Below, in pieces: positions 1 to 8,195 of a stretch of DNA of 22,500 bases; position 1 is the first letter of the stretch, and every line of letters starts with the position of its first letter. The notes beneath the pieces are model-generated. The model was given only the letters and a program-made list of their open reading frames with translations. It had not been told where the DNA came from and ran no database searches. Position numbers and translations under genes: made by a program. Source of the stretch: Prorocentrum cordatum (Eukaryota > Sar > Dinophyceae > Prorocentrales > Prorocentraceae); contig CAUYUJ010008058.1 in assembly GCA_963575745.1 (NCBI GenBank), forward strand, positions 65,001 to 87,500. The letters run 5' to 3'.

Positions 1-549
1 ACGGGCGGCCGCCGTCGGGAACGGCCGCGCGGCTGGGGGTCGGGGGCCGCGTCGAGGGGGGGGGGAGCCGGCTCAGAGGGGGGAGCGCAGCCACCTCCGA
101 ACGCCTGCTCCTCGCCGGTATCGGACAGGCACAGAGAGCTACACTCTGGGCGAGTGGATTAGCTTCTTGCGCGGATCCCCAAATTCCAAACTCACTTTTG
201 CGACATCGTCTTACGTATTGGTTCGCCCGCCATTCGAGGGGGCCGATCGCGCCTGTTGGATTTGCCGGGGCCTCGGCGTCGCTTGCCAGTATCAGTCTGG
301 AGTCAAGACTGATAGCCCACTCCGCCCAGGGGCGTGCGGATTCGCTGTCGGGGGGCCCAGCGCCGACGTGTCGCCGATTTGCGGTCGATGTCCCCCCCCC
401 CCCCCCCTGAGCTGGTTCCCCCTTATCGTTGATCCTCAGGGGAGGGGGGGGATGCCGCCCCCCCCACATCCCCCGTGCCGCCCAAGGATGGCGAGAGAGG
501 TTTCGAGGAGTTCCGCAGGTCTACGGCGCACGCCCTTGCGCTAGGGGGG
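1..549. other. Unclassified GC-rich sequence
   Basis: I recognise no gene here. Forward frames stay open for 70-125 codons, but they read as low-complexity Pro/Arg/Gly-rich peptides with no domain, as expected from GC-rich DNA. There are homopolymer runs: about ten G at 56-65 and sixteen C at 392-407, the latter followed by further C/G runs to about 472. The stretch at 130-360 is less repetitive and could be a relic of unique sequence. Nothing in it resembles the repeat families found further along. Confidence 0.5.
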
Positions 550-564
550 GATGATGATGATGAT

Positions 565-619
<55 letters not shown>

Positions 620-660
620 TTGATGCTGATGATGATGGTGATGCTGATGATGATGATGAC

Positions 661-697
<37 letters not shown>

Positions 698-742
698 GGT
701 GGTGATGTGTGGTGATGGGTGGTGATGATGGTGATGATAGCC
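550..742 (+). repeat. (GAT)n microsatellite, imperfect
   Basis: This is a trinucleotide array of GAT units, interrupted by GCT units at 565-576, by GTT/GCT/GGT units in the middle and by GAC near 659. It decays into GGTGATG-type variants after about 698. Read on the plus strand it gives a poly-Asp peptide and on the minus strand poly-Ile, but both are products of the repeat. A similar (GAT)n block, also flanked by GGA-rich sequence, occurs at 14968-15076 after the last family-F copy. Confidence 0.95.
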
Positions 743-775
743 AGGAGGGGGAGGACGACGAGGATCAAGATGCTG

Positions 776-873
776 AGTTGTTGTTGTTGTTTATGTTGTT
801 GTTGTTGTTGTTGTTTATGTTGTTGTTGCTTGTTTGTTGTTGTTTTTGCTGGTGTTATTATTGTCGGTGTTCA

Positions 874-929
<56 letters not shown>

Positions 930-946
930 TTGCTGTTGTTGTTATC
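776..946 (+). repeat. (TTG)n microsatellite upstream of a family-F head
   Basis: This is a GTT/TTG trinucleotide array with TTTATG and TTTTTGCTG interruptions. About 40 bases after it, the head of a family-F copy begins (ATTATTGTTGATCC near 980-993). The same order, (TTG)n then a short ATGTCT/TCTTGAAGAA-type linker then the head, is seen before the copies at 11440 and 13428. This array is therefore probably the tail segment of a preceding, mostly lost, family-F monomer. Confidence 0.9.
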
Positions 947-982
947 GATGTTTTGGTGGAGTTTCATGTCTCAAGAATAATT

Positions 983-1563
983 ATTGTTGATCCTCCCTGC
1001 CCGGTAACCGTATCATCTTCCATTTGACGTGTTTTTCCCAGGGCTCGCGCCTTGTTTTGTACAAGGAAAAGCGAGGTGCCACCAAACTTGGTTGTTGCCC
1101 CTCAGCTTACAACAACAGCGGCTCCCGCTTGATACTTCCTCACAATTGATTCCCAAATCGCGCTCTCGCGCGGGACGGCCTCACACAATTCAGACAGACA
1201 TCGCTCTCTCGCGCGAGACTTCCTCGCAATTTATTCAGACGCCGCGAATCACGCTCTGGCTGTGGACTTCCTCACGGTTCATGTGGAAATCGCGCTGTCG
1301 CTCGAGACTTCCTCGCGATTCATGCAGGACGCGCGCTTCAGCAACCCCTCTGCCCTTTGTCCTTTCCTTCCATCCGTCCTCTCTTCACCTGCCTGGGGGC
1401 TGTACGACATGCACCTTGCAGGTAAGAAGGATACACCCCTAATGGGGGTATGATCGAAGACGAAGAGGGCGGGTATTGAGGGTTTGGGGTATACGTGTTG
1501 AATGTCACGCGAGCAGATCAGAGCGAACAGTCTTAACATGATTTTTTTTGTTGTTGCTGCTGT
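983..1563 (+). repeat. Family-F repeat, copy A
   Basis: This is the first copy of a ~600-700 bp repeat family seen at least six times in the window. The landmarks in order are: a TTGTTGATCC...CGGTAACC head; GGGCTCGCGCCTTG near 1040; AACAACAGCGGCTCCCGC near 1110; a short tandem section built on GCGCTCTCGCGCGGGACTT / CCTCACAATTTATTCAG (period about 40 bp) to about 1330; CGCGCTTCAGCAACCC; a pyrimidine-rich stretch at 1350-1395; TTGCAGGTAAGAAGG at 1416; GATCGAAGACGA at 1451; GCGAGCAGATCAGAGCGAAC near 1509; and a short (TTG)n tail. Copy A lacks part of the block between CAGCAACCC and the pyrimidine tract that other copies have, so it is internally deleted. Its open frames are not conserved between copies, so it is treated as non-coding. 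Confidence 0.85.
1397..1421 (+). other. Micro-exon-like 25-nt segment, copy A
   Basis: The donor side is intact (TTGCAG then GTAAGAAGG). The acceptor side has lost its AG: the pyrimidine tract CTTCACCTGCCT is followed by GG. This is the equivalent position to the segments in copies B', C, D and E. Confidence 0.3.
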
Positions 1564-1570
1564 TGAATGC

Positions 1571-1712
1571 TCGTTATTGAAGATTATTTTGTTGATCCGC
1601 ACACAGTCGTAACTTTTATTTATTTTTGAAGCGCCCCCCTCTCTTGGTTCGCACCTTGTTCTCTATGCGGTTCAAAATCTTCGTGCTCAAGCTGCGCTGT
1701 TGGGCCCCGAAC
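1571..1712 (+). repeat. Family-F repeat, head fragment B
   Basis: A second forward head starts right behind copy A's (TTG)n tail. It reads TTTTGTTGATCC near 1577, a diverged GTAACTTTT..., GCGCCCCCCT, GGTTCGCACCTTGTTCTC and GGGCCCCGAACTGG. At about 1713 it ends abruptly and runs into the inverted 3' end of copy B'. Copy A and this fragment are in tandem, which shows that the family can be arranged head-to-tail. Confidence 0.7.
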
Positions 1713-2371
1713 TGGTTCGCTCCTACCTGCTCGCGTGCTATTCAATGCGTCTATCCCGAACCGTCGGTACCCGCCCTCTCTGTCTTCGATCGTACCTCTT
1801 TTCGGGGTTTCTCTTCCTTACCTGCCACGTGCATGTCGTGCAGCCCTTGAAACAGGGGAGGAGAGGACGGATGGAAGAGGGAGGGAGAAGGACGGAGCAC
1901 GAGAGAAATTTGCAGGAGGGGTTCTAGGAGCAGAAAATACGAGGCAGAACCAAACGGGCAGATCTGGCAGGCAGATCCTGGCGGGCGGGCCGGGAAGGCG
2001 GGCGCAGGCGGCCAGGTGGAGCAGGCGGGTTGCTGAAGCGTGACTACTGCATGAATCTCGAAGAAGTCTCGAGCGACAGTCCAATCTCCAAGTAAATCGT
2101 GAGAAAGCCCAAAGCGAGAGCATTCTTCCTGAGTGTCGAGGGCGCGGCGTGTGAAAAAAATGCGAGGAAGTCCCACACGAGAGCGCGATTCTTGCAACCA
2201 TCGTAAAACAAGTCCCGCGCGAAAGCGCGATTTGGGAATCTATTGTGAGGGAGTATCAGGCGGGAGCCGTTTTGGTAGTTCGGGGGCCAGGGGCCCGGTT
2301 TGAGCAGGAAGATATTCTTTGATAGAAAGCAGGTTGCGAGCCTGGGGAGGGGCATTTCCGTGGGAAAAGTG
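1713..2371 (-). repeat. Family-F repeat, inverted copy B'
   Basis: This is a nearly full-length copy in reverse orientation. Read on the minus strand from 2371 to 1713 it has GGCTCGCAACC, GGCTCCCGCCTGATACTCC, repeated CGCGCTCTCG / GACTTCCTCGC units, CACGCTTCAGCAACCCGCC, a pyrimidine-rich tract with CTCGTGCTCCGTCC, GTGGCAGGTAAGGAAG (around 1821), GTACGATCGAAGACAG and CACGCGAGCAGGTAGGAGCG. With fragment B it makes an inverted arrangement in which 1620-1705 is partly complementary to 2265-2365. The upstream edge of the element abuts the (AT)n/(TATG)n array. Confidence 0.85.
1822..1846 (-). other. Micro-exon-like 25-nt segment, copy B'
   Basis: On the minus strand a 25-nt segment starting GGGCTGC and ending CGTGGCAG is followed directly by GTAAGGAAG, a good splice-donor match. 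It is preceded by a pyrimidine-rich stretch ending GTTTCAAG, so the AG is shifted one base into the segment compared with other copies. Splicing is inferred from sequence only. Confidence 0.35.
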
Positions 2372-2379
2372 CAATATAT

Positions 2380-2423
<44 letters not shown>

Positions 2424-2526
2424 AGATGCATCGATGTATGTATGTATGTATGTATGTATGTATGTATGTATGCATGCATGTATGTATGTATGTATGTATG
2501 TATGTATGTGTGTGTATGTATGTATG

Positions 2527-2557
<31 letters not shown>

Positions 2558-2628
2558 TGTATGTATGTAATGTATGTATGTATGTATGTATGTATGTATG
2601 TATGTATGTATGTATGTATGTATGTATG

Positions 2629-2659
<31 letters not shown>

Positions 2660-2867
2660 TGTATGTATGTATGTATGTATGTATGTATGTATGTATGTAT
2701 GTATGTATGTATGTATGTATGTATGTATGTATGTATGTATGTATGTATGTATGTATGTATGTATGTATGTATGTATGTATGTATGTATGTATGTATGTAT
2801 GTATGTATGTATGTATGTATGTATGTATGTGTGTGTATGTGTGTATGTATGTATGTATGTATGTATG

Positions 2868-2899
<32 letters not shown>

Positions 2900-3092
2900 C
2901 ATGCATGCATGCATGCATGCATGCATGCATGCATGCATGTATGTATGTATGTATGTATGTATATGTATATGTATGTATGTATGTATGTATGTTTGTATGT
3001 ATGCATGCATGTATGTATGTATGTATCCATGTATGTATGTATGTCTATATTTACATATATATATATATATAATATGTATATATACACACACG
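2372..3092 (+). repeat. (TATG)n tetranucleotide array with (AT)n edges
   Basis: A roughly 600-base (TATG)n array (about 2434-3041) is flanked by (AT)n at 2372-2420 and 3053-3084. Scattered variants include TGTG-containing units near 2508 and 2830, one-base TAATG phase slips near 2555, 2568 and 2658, and TGC substitutions near 2470 and 3003. Both strands stay open for hundreds of codons (Tyr-Val-Cys-Met on plus; Thr-Tyr-Ile-His on minus), purely because a 4-base unit without a stop cycles through all frames. I do not call these as proteins. Confidence 0.97.
2901..2939. repeat. (ATGC)n self-complementary core
   Basis: Within the (TATG)n array, about nine to ten consecutive ATGC units replace ATGT. 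ATGC repeats are their own reverse complement, so this 39-base run can fold on itself on either strand, unlike the surrounding ATGT/ACAT array. Confidence 0.9.
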
Positions 3093-3601
3093 TATATCCC
3101 CGTGCACGAGGCTGGGGCGCCTGGGGCAGCCACCCCGATGGGGCATGGGGGGACCCGGGTCTCTGGGGCCTCTCCGAGACAGCCCCAGACAGCCCCGAAA
3201 CGCCACCCGAGGGTCCCAGGAGGTCTCCACACGTCTAAGAGGGCCCAGAATCCCCGAATTGTCGTTCCAAGACGCCGAAGATGGCTCCAAGACGGCCTCC
3301 GGGAGCTCCCACGACGGCCCAAGAGTCCCCCAAGAGGATTCTCAAGAGCGCCTCCAGAATCAAAAATTGCCCCATTCCCGTCGGAAACATCTTCGGCTGC
3401 GACGTCGTCGAAGACGGCCCCAGGAGCCTACAACATCGCCCCAAAAAGGCCAATGAGAGTTCCAAGAGGCCTCCAAGACAGCTCCAGAGGAGCCTTCGAT
3501 TATCCAGCAGGCCCCCAAGACGGCCCTAGAGGGCCCCCCCAGACAGCTCCCCGACAGAACACCGAGGAGTACCCAACCCGACATTTCCAGCCTTCCTCCC
3601 C
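3093..3601. repeat. Degenerate CCAAGA/CTCCAGAGG-rich repeat sequence
   Basis: This stretch contains many loosely spaced variants of CTCCAAGACGGCC, CCAAGAGG and GCTCCAGAGGAGCC, spaced about 25-45 bases apart, which suggests an old minisatellite. All frames give Pro/Arg/Ser-rich peptides with no domain. The section 3467-3597 recurs at 4138-4259 with few differences. Confidence 0.55.
3467..3597 (+). repeat. ~125 bp direct duplicate, copy 1
   Basis: The section begins AGGCCTCCAAGACAGCTCC, includes TCGATTATCCAG and ends with ACCGAGGAGTACCCAACCC followed by GACATTTCCAGCCTTCC. It matches 4138-4259 over its whole length with a small number of substitutions and short indels. Confidence 0.8.
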
Positions 3602-3980
3602 AAAAGACACCCCGGAGGCCCCACAAGAAACCTCCAAGAGCTCCCGAAAAACCACCCAAGTGGCCCCCAAGGGGCCGCCAGGAAGCCCCCAAAGTCTCCC
3701 AAGAGCTTTCTCCCCAGACGCCCTCAAGTACTCTGGCCGATCCCGAAGCTTCCAGACAATTCTCGGCTTCCTGAGGCCCTCAAGGGACCGTCAAACATTT
3801 CGGACGAAACACCGGGCCTATGGAAGTTGTCGGGATCTCGGGGCCACTCCAGGGACCCCGCATTGAAGAAATCACGATATCGGATATCTGGATCAGGATG
3901 ACAAGCCGATCCCGTGGAAGGCGTCCAGATCTCTGGGAGCCGACGTGTAACGAAGCACACACGGCGTCGGATGACCGGGC
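3602..3980 (+). repeat. Dispersed repeat R2, copy 1
   Basis: This ~380 bp block starts AAAAGACACCCCGGAGGCCC and ends with ACACACGGCGTCGG. It recurs in the same orientation at 8955-9336 at roughly 85-90% identity by eye. It includes CTCTGGCCGATCCCGAAGCT, CCGTCAAACATTT, GACCCCGCATTGAA and ATCAGGATGACAAG. Short frames on both strands look alike between copies, but the differences are not concentrated at third codon positions. I treat it as a non-coding dispersed repeat of unknown origin. Confidence 0.85.
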
Positions 3981-4137
3981 ATCCCTCCCTCCTCTCTCCC
4001 CTCCCCCAGATCCCCTCGCGTCGTCAAAAGATCACGACGGGAGGTTTGCGGCCGTTTTCGGCCACCGGTTGCCGATGGCCCTCAACCAGCCCTGGGAACA
4101 TCAAAAAACGAGTAGAAAAACCGGTCCCAGGGAAGGG
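3981..4137. other. Unclassified spacer
   Basis: This short stretch between R2 and the second 125-bp duplicate contains C/T-rich sequence (CCCTCCTCTCTCCCCTCCCC near 3990-4010) and ordinary mixed sequence. No gene or repeat was recognised. Confidence 0.4.
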
Positions 4138-4259
4138 AGGCCTCCAAGACAGCTCCAGAGGAGCCCTCGATTATCCAGGAGGCCCCCAAGACAGCCCCAG
4201 AGGGCCCCCCCACCAAAACACCGAGGAGTACCCAACCCGACATTTCCAGCCTTCCTTCC
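4138..4259 (+). repeat. ~125 bp direct duplicate, copy 2
   Basis: This is the second copy of 3467-3597. At its end GACATTTCCAGCCT is itself repeated (about 4239 and 4264), just ahead of the conserved 61-codon frame. Confidence 0.8.
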
Positions 4260-4303
4260 AACCCGACATTTCCAGCCTCCTCCTCACGACCATCGCCCTC
4301 CTG

Positions 4304-4489
4304 GTGTATGCGACGTACAGGTGCGCCAATTACCAGCGACACGCCCAGACCCCCCTGCCGACGGCAGCACTTTACGACGCCATGACACAATGGGTACGTG
4401 AAGGTGTCCGAGGCCACGGCCACTCCACCCGCGTCCTTGCCCAGCGATGGATTGCGCACGGCTCCCATCCGCTTCCCCGGGTGCCGTGA
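4304..4489 (+). CDS. Conserved 61-codon reading frame, copy 1 (partial, unknown protein)
   Basis: This 61-codon stretch plus TGA is clearly related to 5958-6143. Both read VYATYRC at the start, then N-Y/F-QR, PLPT, a central LYDAMTQWVREGVRGHG, STRVLA.RW and SHPLP.VP before the stop. By eye there are about 35 base differences. About 21 fall at third codon positions and about 7 each at first and second positions, and codons 23-46 differ almost only by synonymous changes. That pattern supports a real protein-coding origin. Upstream the frame stays open into sequence that is not conserved with copy 2, so the true 5' end (start codon or splice acceptor) is unknown. I do not recognise the family. 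The central stretch could form an amphipathic helix. It could be a terminal exon, a mobile-element fragment or a pseudogene. Confidence 0.45.
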   Translation: MYATYRCANYQRHAQTPLPTAALYDAMTQWVREGVRGHGHSTRVLAQRWIAHGSHPLPRVP

Positions 4490-4794
4490 TTCCATCTCCA
4501 CTCCCACTAACCAGTTCCCTCGGGGTTCGCAGTGCCACCTCCACCTACCGACCTCCAGCCACCACAACCTCAACACCTCGACCGCCAGCCTCCACCAATT
4601 CCACCAACTCGACATTCCGACTGGTCCTCTGTCACGACGCATTGCCCGCCCCGAACGCCAGCACCAACACCACCGCCAACGCTGGCGCCTCCACCAAAGT
4701 GTCCCCCCTGGGCTTCTTGTTCTCCTAAGCAGTGGCGAAAATGTGCACATCTATTGGTACACTGTGTGGCGGCATCCTTGTTTCTGACACACAT
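4490..4794. repeat. Degenerate CCACC/CCAGC-rich lead-in to the 340-bp satellite
   Basis: The section is rich in CACCTCCACCTACCGACCTCC and CCACCACAACC motifs that resemble the distal part of the 340-bp satellite unit (for example near 5080-5105). It looks like a diverged or truncated satellite unit joined to the end of the 61-codon frame. At 4768-4790 a short GTGTGGCGGCATCC motif also appears near 8631. Confidence 0.5.
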
Positions 4795-5957
4795 GACGCC
4801 GACGCCGGCCCCAGCCCGACCCCGGCACACTCGCCAGCTCCTACACCAGCACCCTCGCCACCATCAGCGCTTGGACCTACGGCGCCTGCACCAACGCCAG
4901 CGCCTACATCAGCGCCGACATCATCACAGACTCCAGCACCAACGCCGGTCATCTGACGACAACGCACCAGCGGATTCCTTAATCCAGCAGGGCCGCGAGG
5001 ATGAGGTTGACCAAGACAAGGGCGCCCGACTGACCCCACTGCCCCTCCCTACGCCCACTTCACTCTATCTTCCCACCCCACCTCCACCTACCAACCTCCA
5101 GCCGCCACCAACTCCAGCGCCTACGCCAGCGCAGACGCCGACGCCGGCCCCAGCCCGACCCCGGCACGCCCGTCAGCTGCTTCATCAGCACCCTCGCCAG
5201 CAGCAGCGCTTGGACCTACGGCGCTTGCACCCACGCCAGCACCTACATCAGCGCCGACGTCATCTCCGACTCCAGCACCAGCGCCGGCCATCTGACGACA
5301 ACGCACCAGAGGATTCCTTAATCCAGCATGGCCGCAATGACAAGGTTGACCAAGACAAGATTGACCAAGACAAGGGCGCCCGACTGACCCCACTGCCCCT
5401 CCCTACGCCCACTTCCCTAAGTCTTCCAACCCCCACCTCCACCTACCCACCTCCAGCCGCCACCACCTCCACCGCCTACGCCAGCGCAGACGCCGACGCC
5501 GGCCCCAGCCCGACCCCCGCACACTCGCCAGCTCCTTCATCAGCACCCTCGCCAGCATCAGCGCTTGGACCTACGACGCCTGCACCAGCGCCAGCGCCTT
5601 TAGCAGCGCCGACGTCATCTCCGACTCCAGCACCAAAGCCGACCATCTGACGACAACGCACCAGAGGATTCATTAACCCAGCAGGGCCGCGAGGACAAGG
5701 CTGACCAAGACAAGGGAGCCCGACTTACCCCACTACCCCTCCCTACGCCTAGTTCCCTTTGTCTTCCCACCCCCACCTCCACCTACCAACCTCCAGCCGC
5801 CACCACTTCCCGCGCCTACGCCTGCGCAGACGCTGACGCCGGCCCCAGCCCGACCCCGGCACGCCCGCCAGCTCCTTCATCAGCACCCTCGCCAGCATCA
5901 GCGCTTGGACCTACGACGCTTGCACCAACGCCAGCGCCTACATCAAGCGCCAGCTTG
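4795..5957 (+). repeat. ~340 bp tandem satellite, about 3.4 units
   Basis: Units start at GACGCCGACGCCGGCC (or GACGCTGACGCCGGCC) at 4795, 5134, 5489 and 5829, giving spacings of about 339, 355 and 340. Each unit contains TCAGCGCTTGGACCTACG-type sequence, CATCTGACGACAACGCACCA, GATTCCTTAATCCAGCA or a close variant, TTGACCAAGACAAGG and CACTGCCCCTCCCTACGCC. The longer second unit has an extra TTGACCAAGACAAGA duplication. The last unit is cut by the second 61-codon frame. Frames are open and Pro/Ala/Thr-rich in several phases, with no preferred phase, so I treat the unit as non-coding. Confidence 0.9.
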
Positions 5958-6143
5958 GTTTATGCGACCTACAGGTGCACCAATTTCCAGCGATATGCCC
6001 AGCCGCCCTTACCGACAGACGCGCTTTATGACGCAATGACGCAATGGGTTCGTGAAGGCGTTCGGGGCCACGGCCCCTCCACCCGCGTTCTGGCCCGACG
6101 TTGGGTTCCGAGCGCCTCCCATCCACTACCCCCGGTGCCGTGA
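5958..6143 (+). CDS. Conserved 61-codon reading frame, copy 2 (partial, unknown protein)
   Basis: This is the paralogue of 4304-4489, sharing the VYATYRC start, the LYDAMTQWVREGVRGHG core, STRVLA.RW and the terminal VP then TGA. The codon before the shared block is a Leu codon (TTG here, CTG in copy 1). Upstream the frame is open into the truncated fourth satellite unit (Pro/Thr/Ala/Ser-rich). The stop is conserved. Two copies facing the same way bracket the satellite array, which could mean that an older duplication unit contained gene fragment plus satellite. Function unknown; I cannot exclude that both copies are pseudogenes sampled after selection ended. Confidence 0.45.
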   Translation, partial: VYATYRCTNFQRYAQPPLPTDALYDAMTQWVREGVRGHGPSTRVLARRWVPSASHPLPPVP

Positions 6144-6480
6144 TACCACTGGCACCTCCAGTACCAGCAACCGACCCGCACCAGTCCCACAGCAACCGAC
6201 CCACGCAACAAACTCGAACCGGCGCCTCCCATCACACAGCAGCCGACCCACGCCCACCCTACGCCGACCCACAGCAACCGACCCACCGCAGCCCCAAAAC
6301 AACGGACCCACGCAACATACCCGGGCCTCTGCCGTTCCGCAGCCAACCCAGCACAACAGACCCGCAGCAGAACACCAACCACCCCGATTCTTGACCCAGC
6401 TCCGAGCCCAGTGTCTGCCCCAGTTCCGACTCCGACATCGACGAGGCGCAGCGAACGCGACAGGGGGCGGACAAATCCTG
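6144..6480. repeat. Degenerate CAGCAACCGACCCAC minisatellite
   Basis: Variants of CAGCAACCGACCCA recur irregularly between about 6164 and 6370, with spacers such as CGCCTCCCATCACAC. The remainder to 6480 is mixed GC-rich sequence. No conserved frame. Confidence 0.5.
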
Positions 6481-6495
6481 TCCCCCCCCTCACCA

Positions 6496-6785
6496 CATCA
6501 AGCACCACGACGCCGAATACCGCGACTTCGTTCACGCGCAGTTTTGCACGCTAGCCGGATGGACGCCGGCGTGTCGCCACTTCTGGGGGAGGAGGAGGCT
6601 GGGGAGGAGGAGATCAGAGCAGTACCGCACGCCAGCCGGGTGGACGCCGGCGTGTCGCCCCCTCCGGGGCAGGACCCGCTGCAGGATGTGGACGGCGAGG
6701 TGGGAGGGGGCCTCGGGGGCCGACGTCGGGGCCTCCGAGGCCGCAACCAGGTCCTCCCCGACCGAGGATCCGATCTCACACCTCT
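6496..6785 (+). repeat. ~290 bp block of a 743-bp higher-order repeat, copy 1
   Basis: The block starts CATCAAGCACCACGACG and includes CGCGACTTCGT, CACGCTAGCCGGATGGACGC, GGGGGAGGAGGAGGCTGG, CAGGACCCGCTGCAGGATG and GAGGTGGGAGGGGGCCTCGG. It recurs at 7239-7525 at above 95% identity by eye, an offset of 743 bases. Inside the block GTGGACGCCGGCGTGTCGCC occurs once and a near copy (ATGGACGCCGG...) lies about 90 bases earlier. One plus frame reads RDFVHAQ then [15 protein letters not shown] in both copies. The duplication is too recent for selection to be judged from two copies. Confidence 0.85.
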
Positions 6786-7200
6786 TCTGCTGACCAACTC
6801 GGCGACTCCCTCGCCGACCATATCACCGACTCCCGCGCCGACCAGCTTACCGACTCCCGCACCGACCAGGTCGCCGCCGCACCGACCAGCTCGCCGACTC
6901 CCTCGCCAACCATTTCACCGTTTCCCGCACCGACCAGCTCACCGACTCCCGCCCGGGCCAGGTCACCGACTCGAGCACCGACCAGCTCGCCGACTCCCTC
7001 GTCTACCATGTCACCGACTCCCGCGGCGACTCCCGCGCCGGCCAGTTCACCGACTCCCTCACCGACCAGGCCCGATCAGCTCGCCGACTCCCTCGCCTAC
7101 CAGGTCACCGACTCCCGCACCGACCAGGCCACCGACCCCTGCGCCGACCAGCTCGCCGTCTCCCTCGCCGACCATATCACCGACTCCCGCACGCTGGCCG
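6786..7200 (+). repeat. 21-bp Pro/Thr/Ser-coding minisatellite, array 1
   Basis: Units of the type CACCGACTCCCGCACCGACCA and CTCGCCGACTCCCTCGCCGAC repeat with a 21-bp (sometimes 24-bp) period. In one frame this gives S-P-T-P-x-P-T heptads, in another L-P-x-R-P-x-H-R, in the third D-S-x-T-D-Q-x-T. All three forward frames are largely open because the unit contains no stop. Indels shift the phase repeatedly, which argues against a maintained protein. Confidence 0.85.
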
Positions 7201-7238
7201 GGTGGACGCCGGAGGCTGAGGAGGAGGAGATCAGAGCA

Positions 7239-7525
7239 CATCAAGCACCACGACGTCGAACGCCGCGACTTCGTGCACGCGCAGGTTTGCACGCTAGCCG
7301 GATGGACGCCGGCGTGTCGCCACTTCTGGGGGAGGAGGAGGCTGGGGAGGAGGAGATCAGAGCAGTACCGCACGCCAGCCGGGTGGACGCCGGCGTGTCG
7401 CCCCCTTCCGGGGCAGGACCCGCTGCAGGATGTGGACGGCGAGGTGGGAGGGGGCCTCGGAGGCCGACGTCGGGGCTTCCGAGGCCCTACCCGACCGAAG
7501 ATCCGATCTCACACCTCTTCTGCCG
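7239..7525 (+). repeat. ~290 bp block of a 743-bp higher-order repeat, copy 2
   Basis: This is the second copy of 6496-6785. A partial third piece (GCTGGCCGGGTGGACGCCGG, then GAGGAGGAGATCAGAGCA) lies at about 7190-7238 just before it, so the junction of the higher-order unit falls inside the block. It carries a short deletion around 7480 relative to copy 1. Confidence 0.85.
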
Positions 7526-8195
7526 ACTAGCTCACCGACTCCCTCGCCGACCATATCACCGATTCCCGCACCGAGCGGCTCACCGACTCCCGCTCCGACC
7601 AAGTCACCGACTCGTGCACCGACCAGCTCGCCGACTTCCTCGTCGACCATGTCACCGACTTCCACGCCGGCTTGCTCACAGGCTCCCTCACCGAGCAGGC
7701 CCGATCAGCTTGCCGATCCCGCGCCGGCCAGGTCACCGACTCCCGCACCGACCAGGTCACCGACCCCTGCGCCGACCAGCTCACCGACTCCCTCGCCGAC
7801 CGTATCACCGACTCCCGCACCGACCAGTTCACCGACTTGTGCACCGACCAGCTCGCCGACTCCCTCGCCGACCATATCACCGACTCGTGCACCGACCAGG
7901 TCACCGACTCCCGCACCTACCAGATCACCGTCTCCCTCGTCGACCATATCACCGACTCCCGTATTGACCAGCTCATCGGCTCCCGCTCACCGACTTCCGC
8001 ACCGACCAGGTCACCGGTTCGTGCACCGACCAGCTCGCCGACTCCCTCGCCGGCCATGTCACCGACTCCCGCGCCGGCCAGCTTGCCGACTCCCTCACAG
8101 ACCAGGTCACCGACTCCAGCGCCCGTCGGCTCGCCGAGTCCCGCGCCAGCCAGCTCACCGACTCCCGCACCGACCAGGTCTCCGACTCCCGGACC
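7526..8195 (+). repeat. 21-bp Pro/Thr/Ser-coding minisatellite, array 2
   Basis: This is the longer second array of the same heptad-coding unit, with variants such as GTATTGACCAGCTCATC near 7960 and GGCCATGTCACCGACTCCC near 8051. A plus frame from about 7430 stays open for 424 codons to 8704 by running through this array and the (TCC)n tract beyond. It begins S-P-T-P-x-P-T-rich, then slips into R-L-P-H-R-P repeats, showing loss of phase. I do not call it a gene. Similar SPTPAPT tracts occur in genuine cell-wall or secreted proteins of algae, so a decayed exon is a possible alternative. Confidence 0.85.

Noticed and set aside
475-705. Poly-Asp acidic mini-protein
   Set aside because: It is the (GAT)n microsatellite. 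The minus strand is equally open as poly-Ile.
2044-3322. Minus-strand open frames of 347-360 codons rich in Tyr-Ile-His-Thr
   Set aside because: They translate the (TATG)n array and its flanks. A 4-base unit without stops is open in all frames, and there is no other protein-like content apart from part of inverted family-F copy B'.
2574-3866. Plus-strand open frame of 430 codons
   Set aside because: The first half is the (TATG)n array and the second half is Pro/Arg-rich degenerate repeat plus R2. No domain, and not conserved with R2 copy 2.
3602-3980. R2 as a coding exon, because similar peptides appear in both copies
   Set aside because: Differences between the two copies are spread over all codon positions and both strands look equally conserved.
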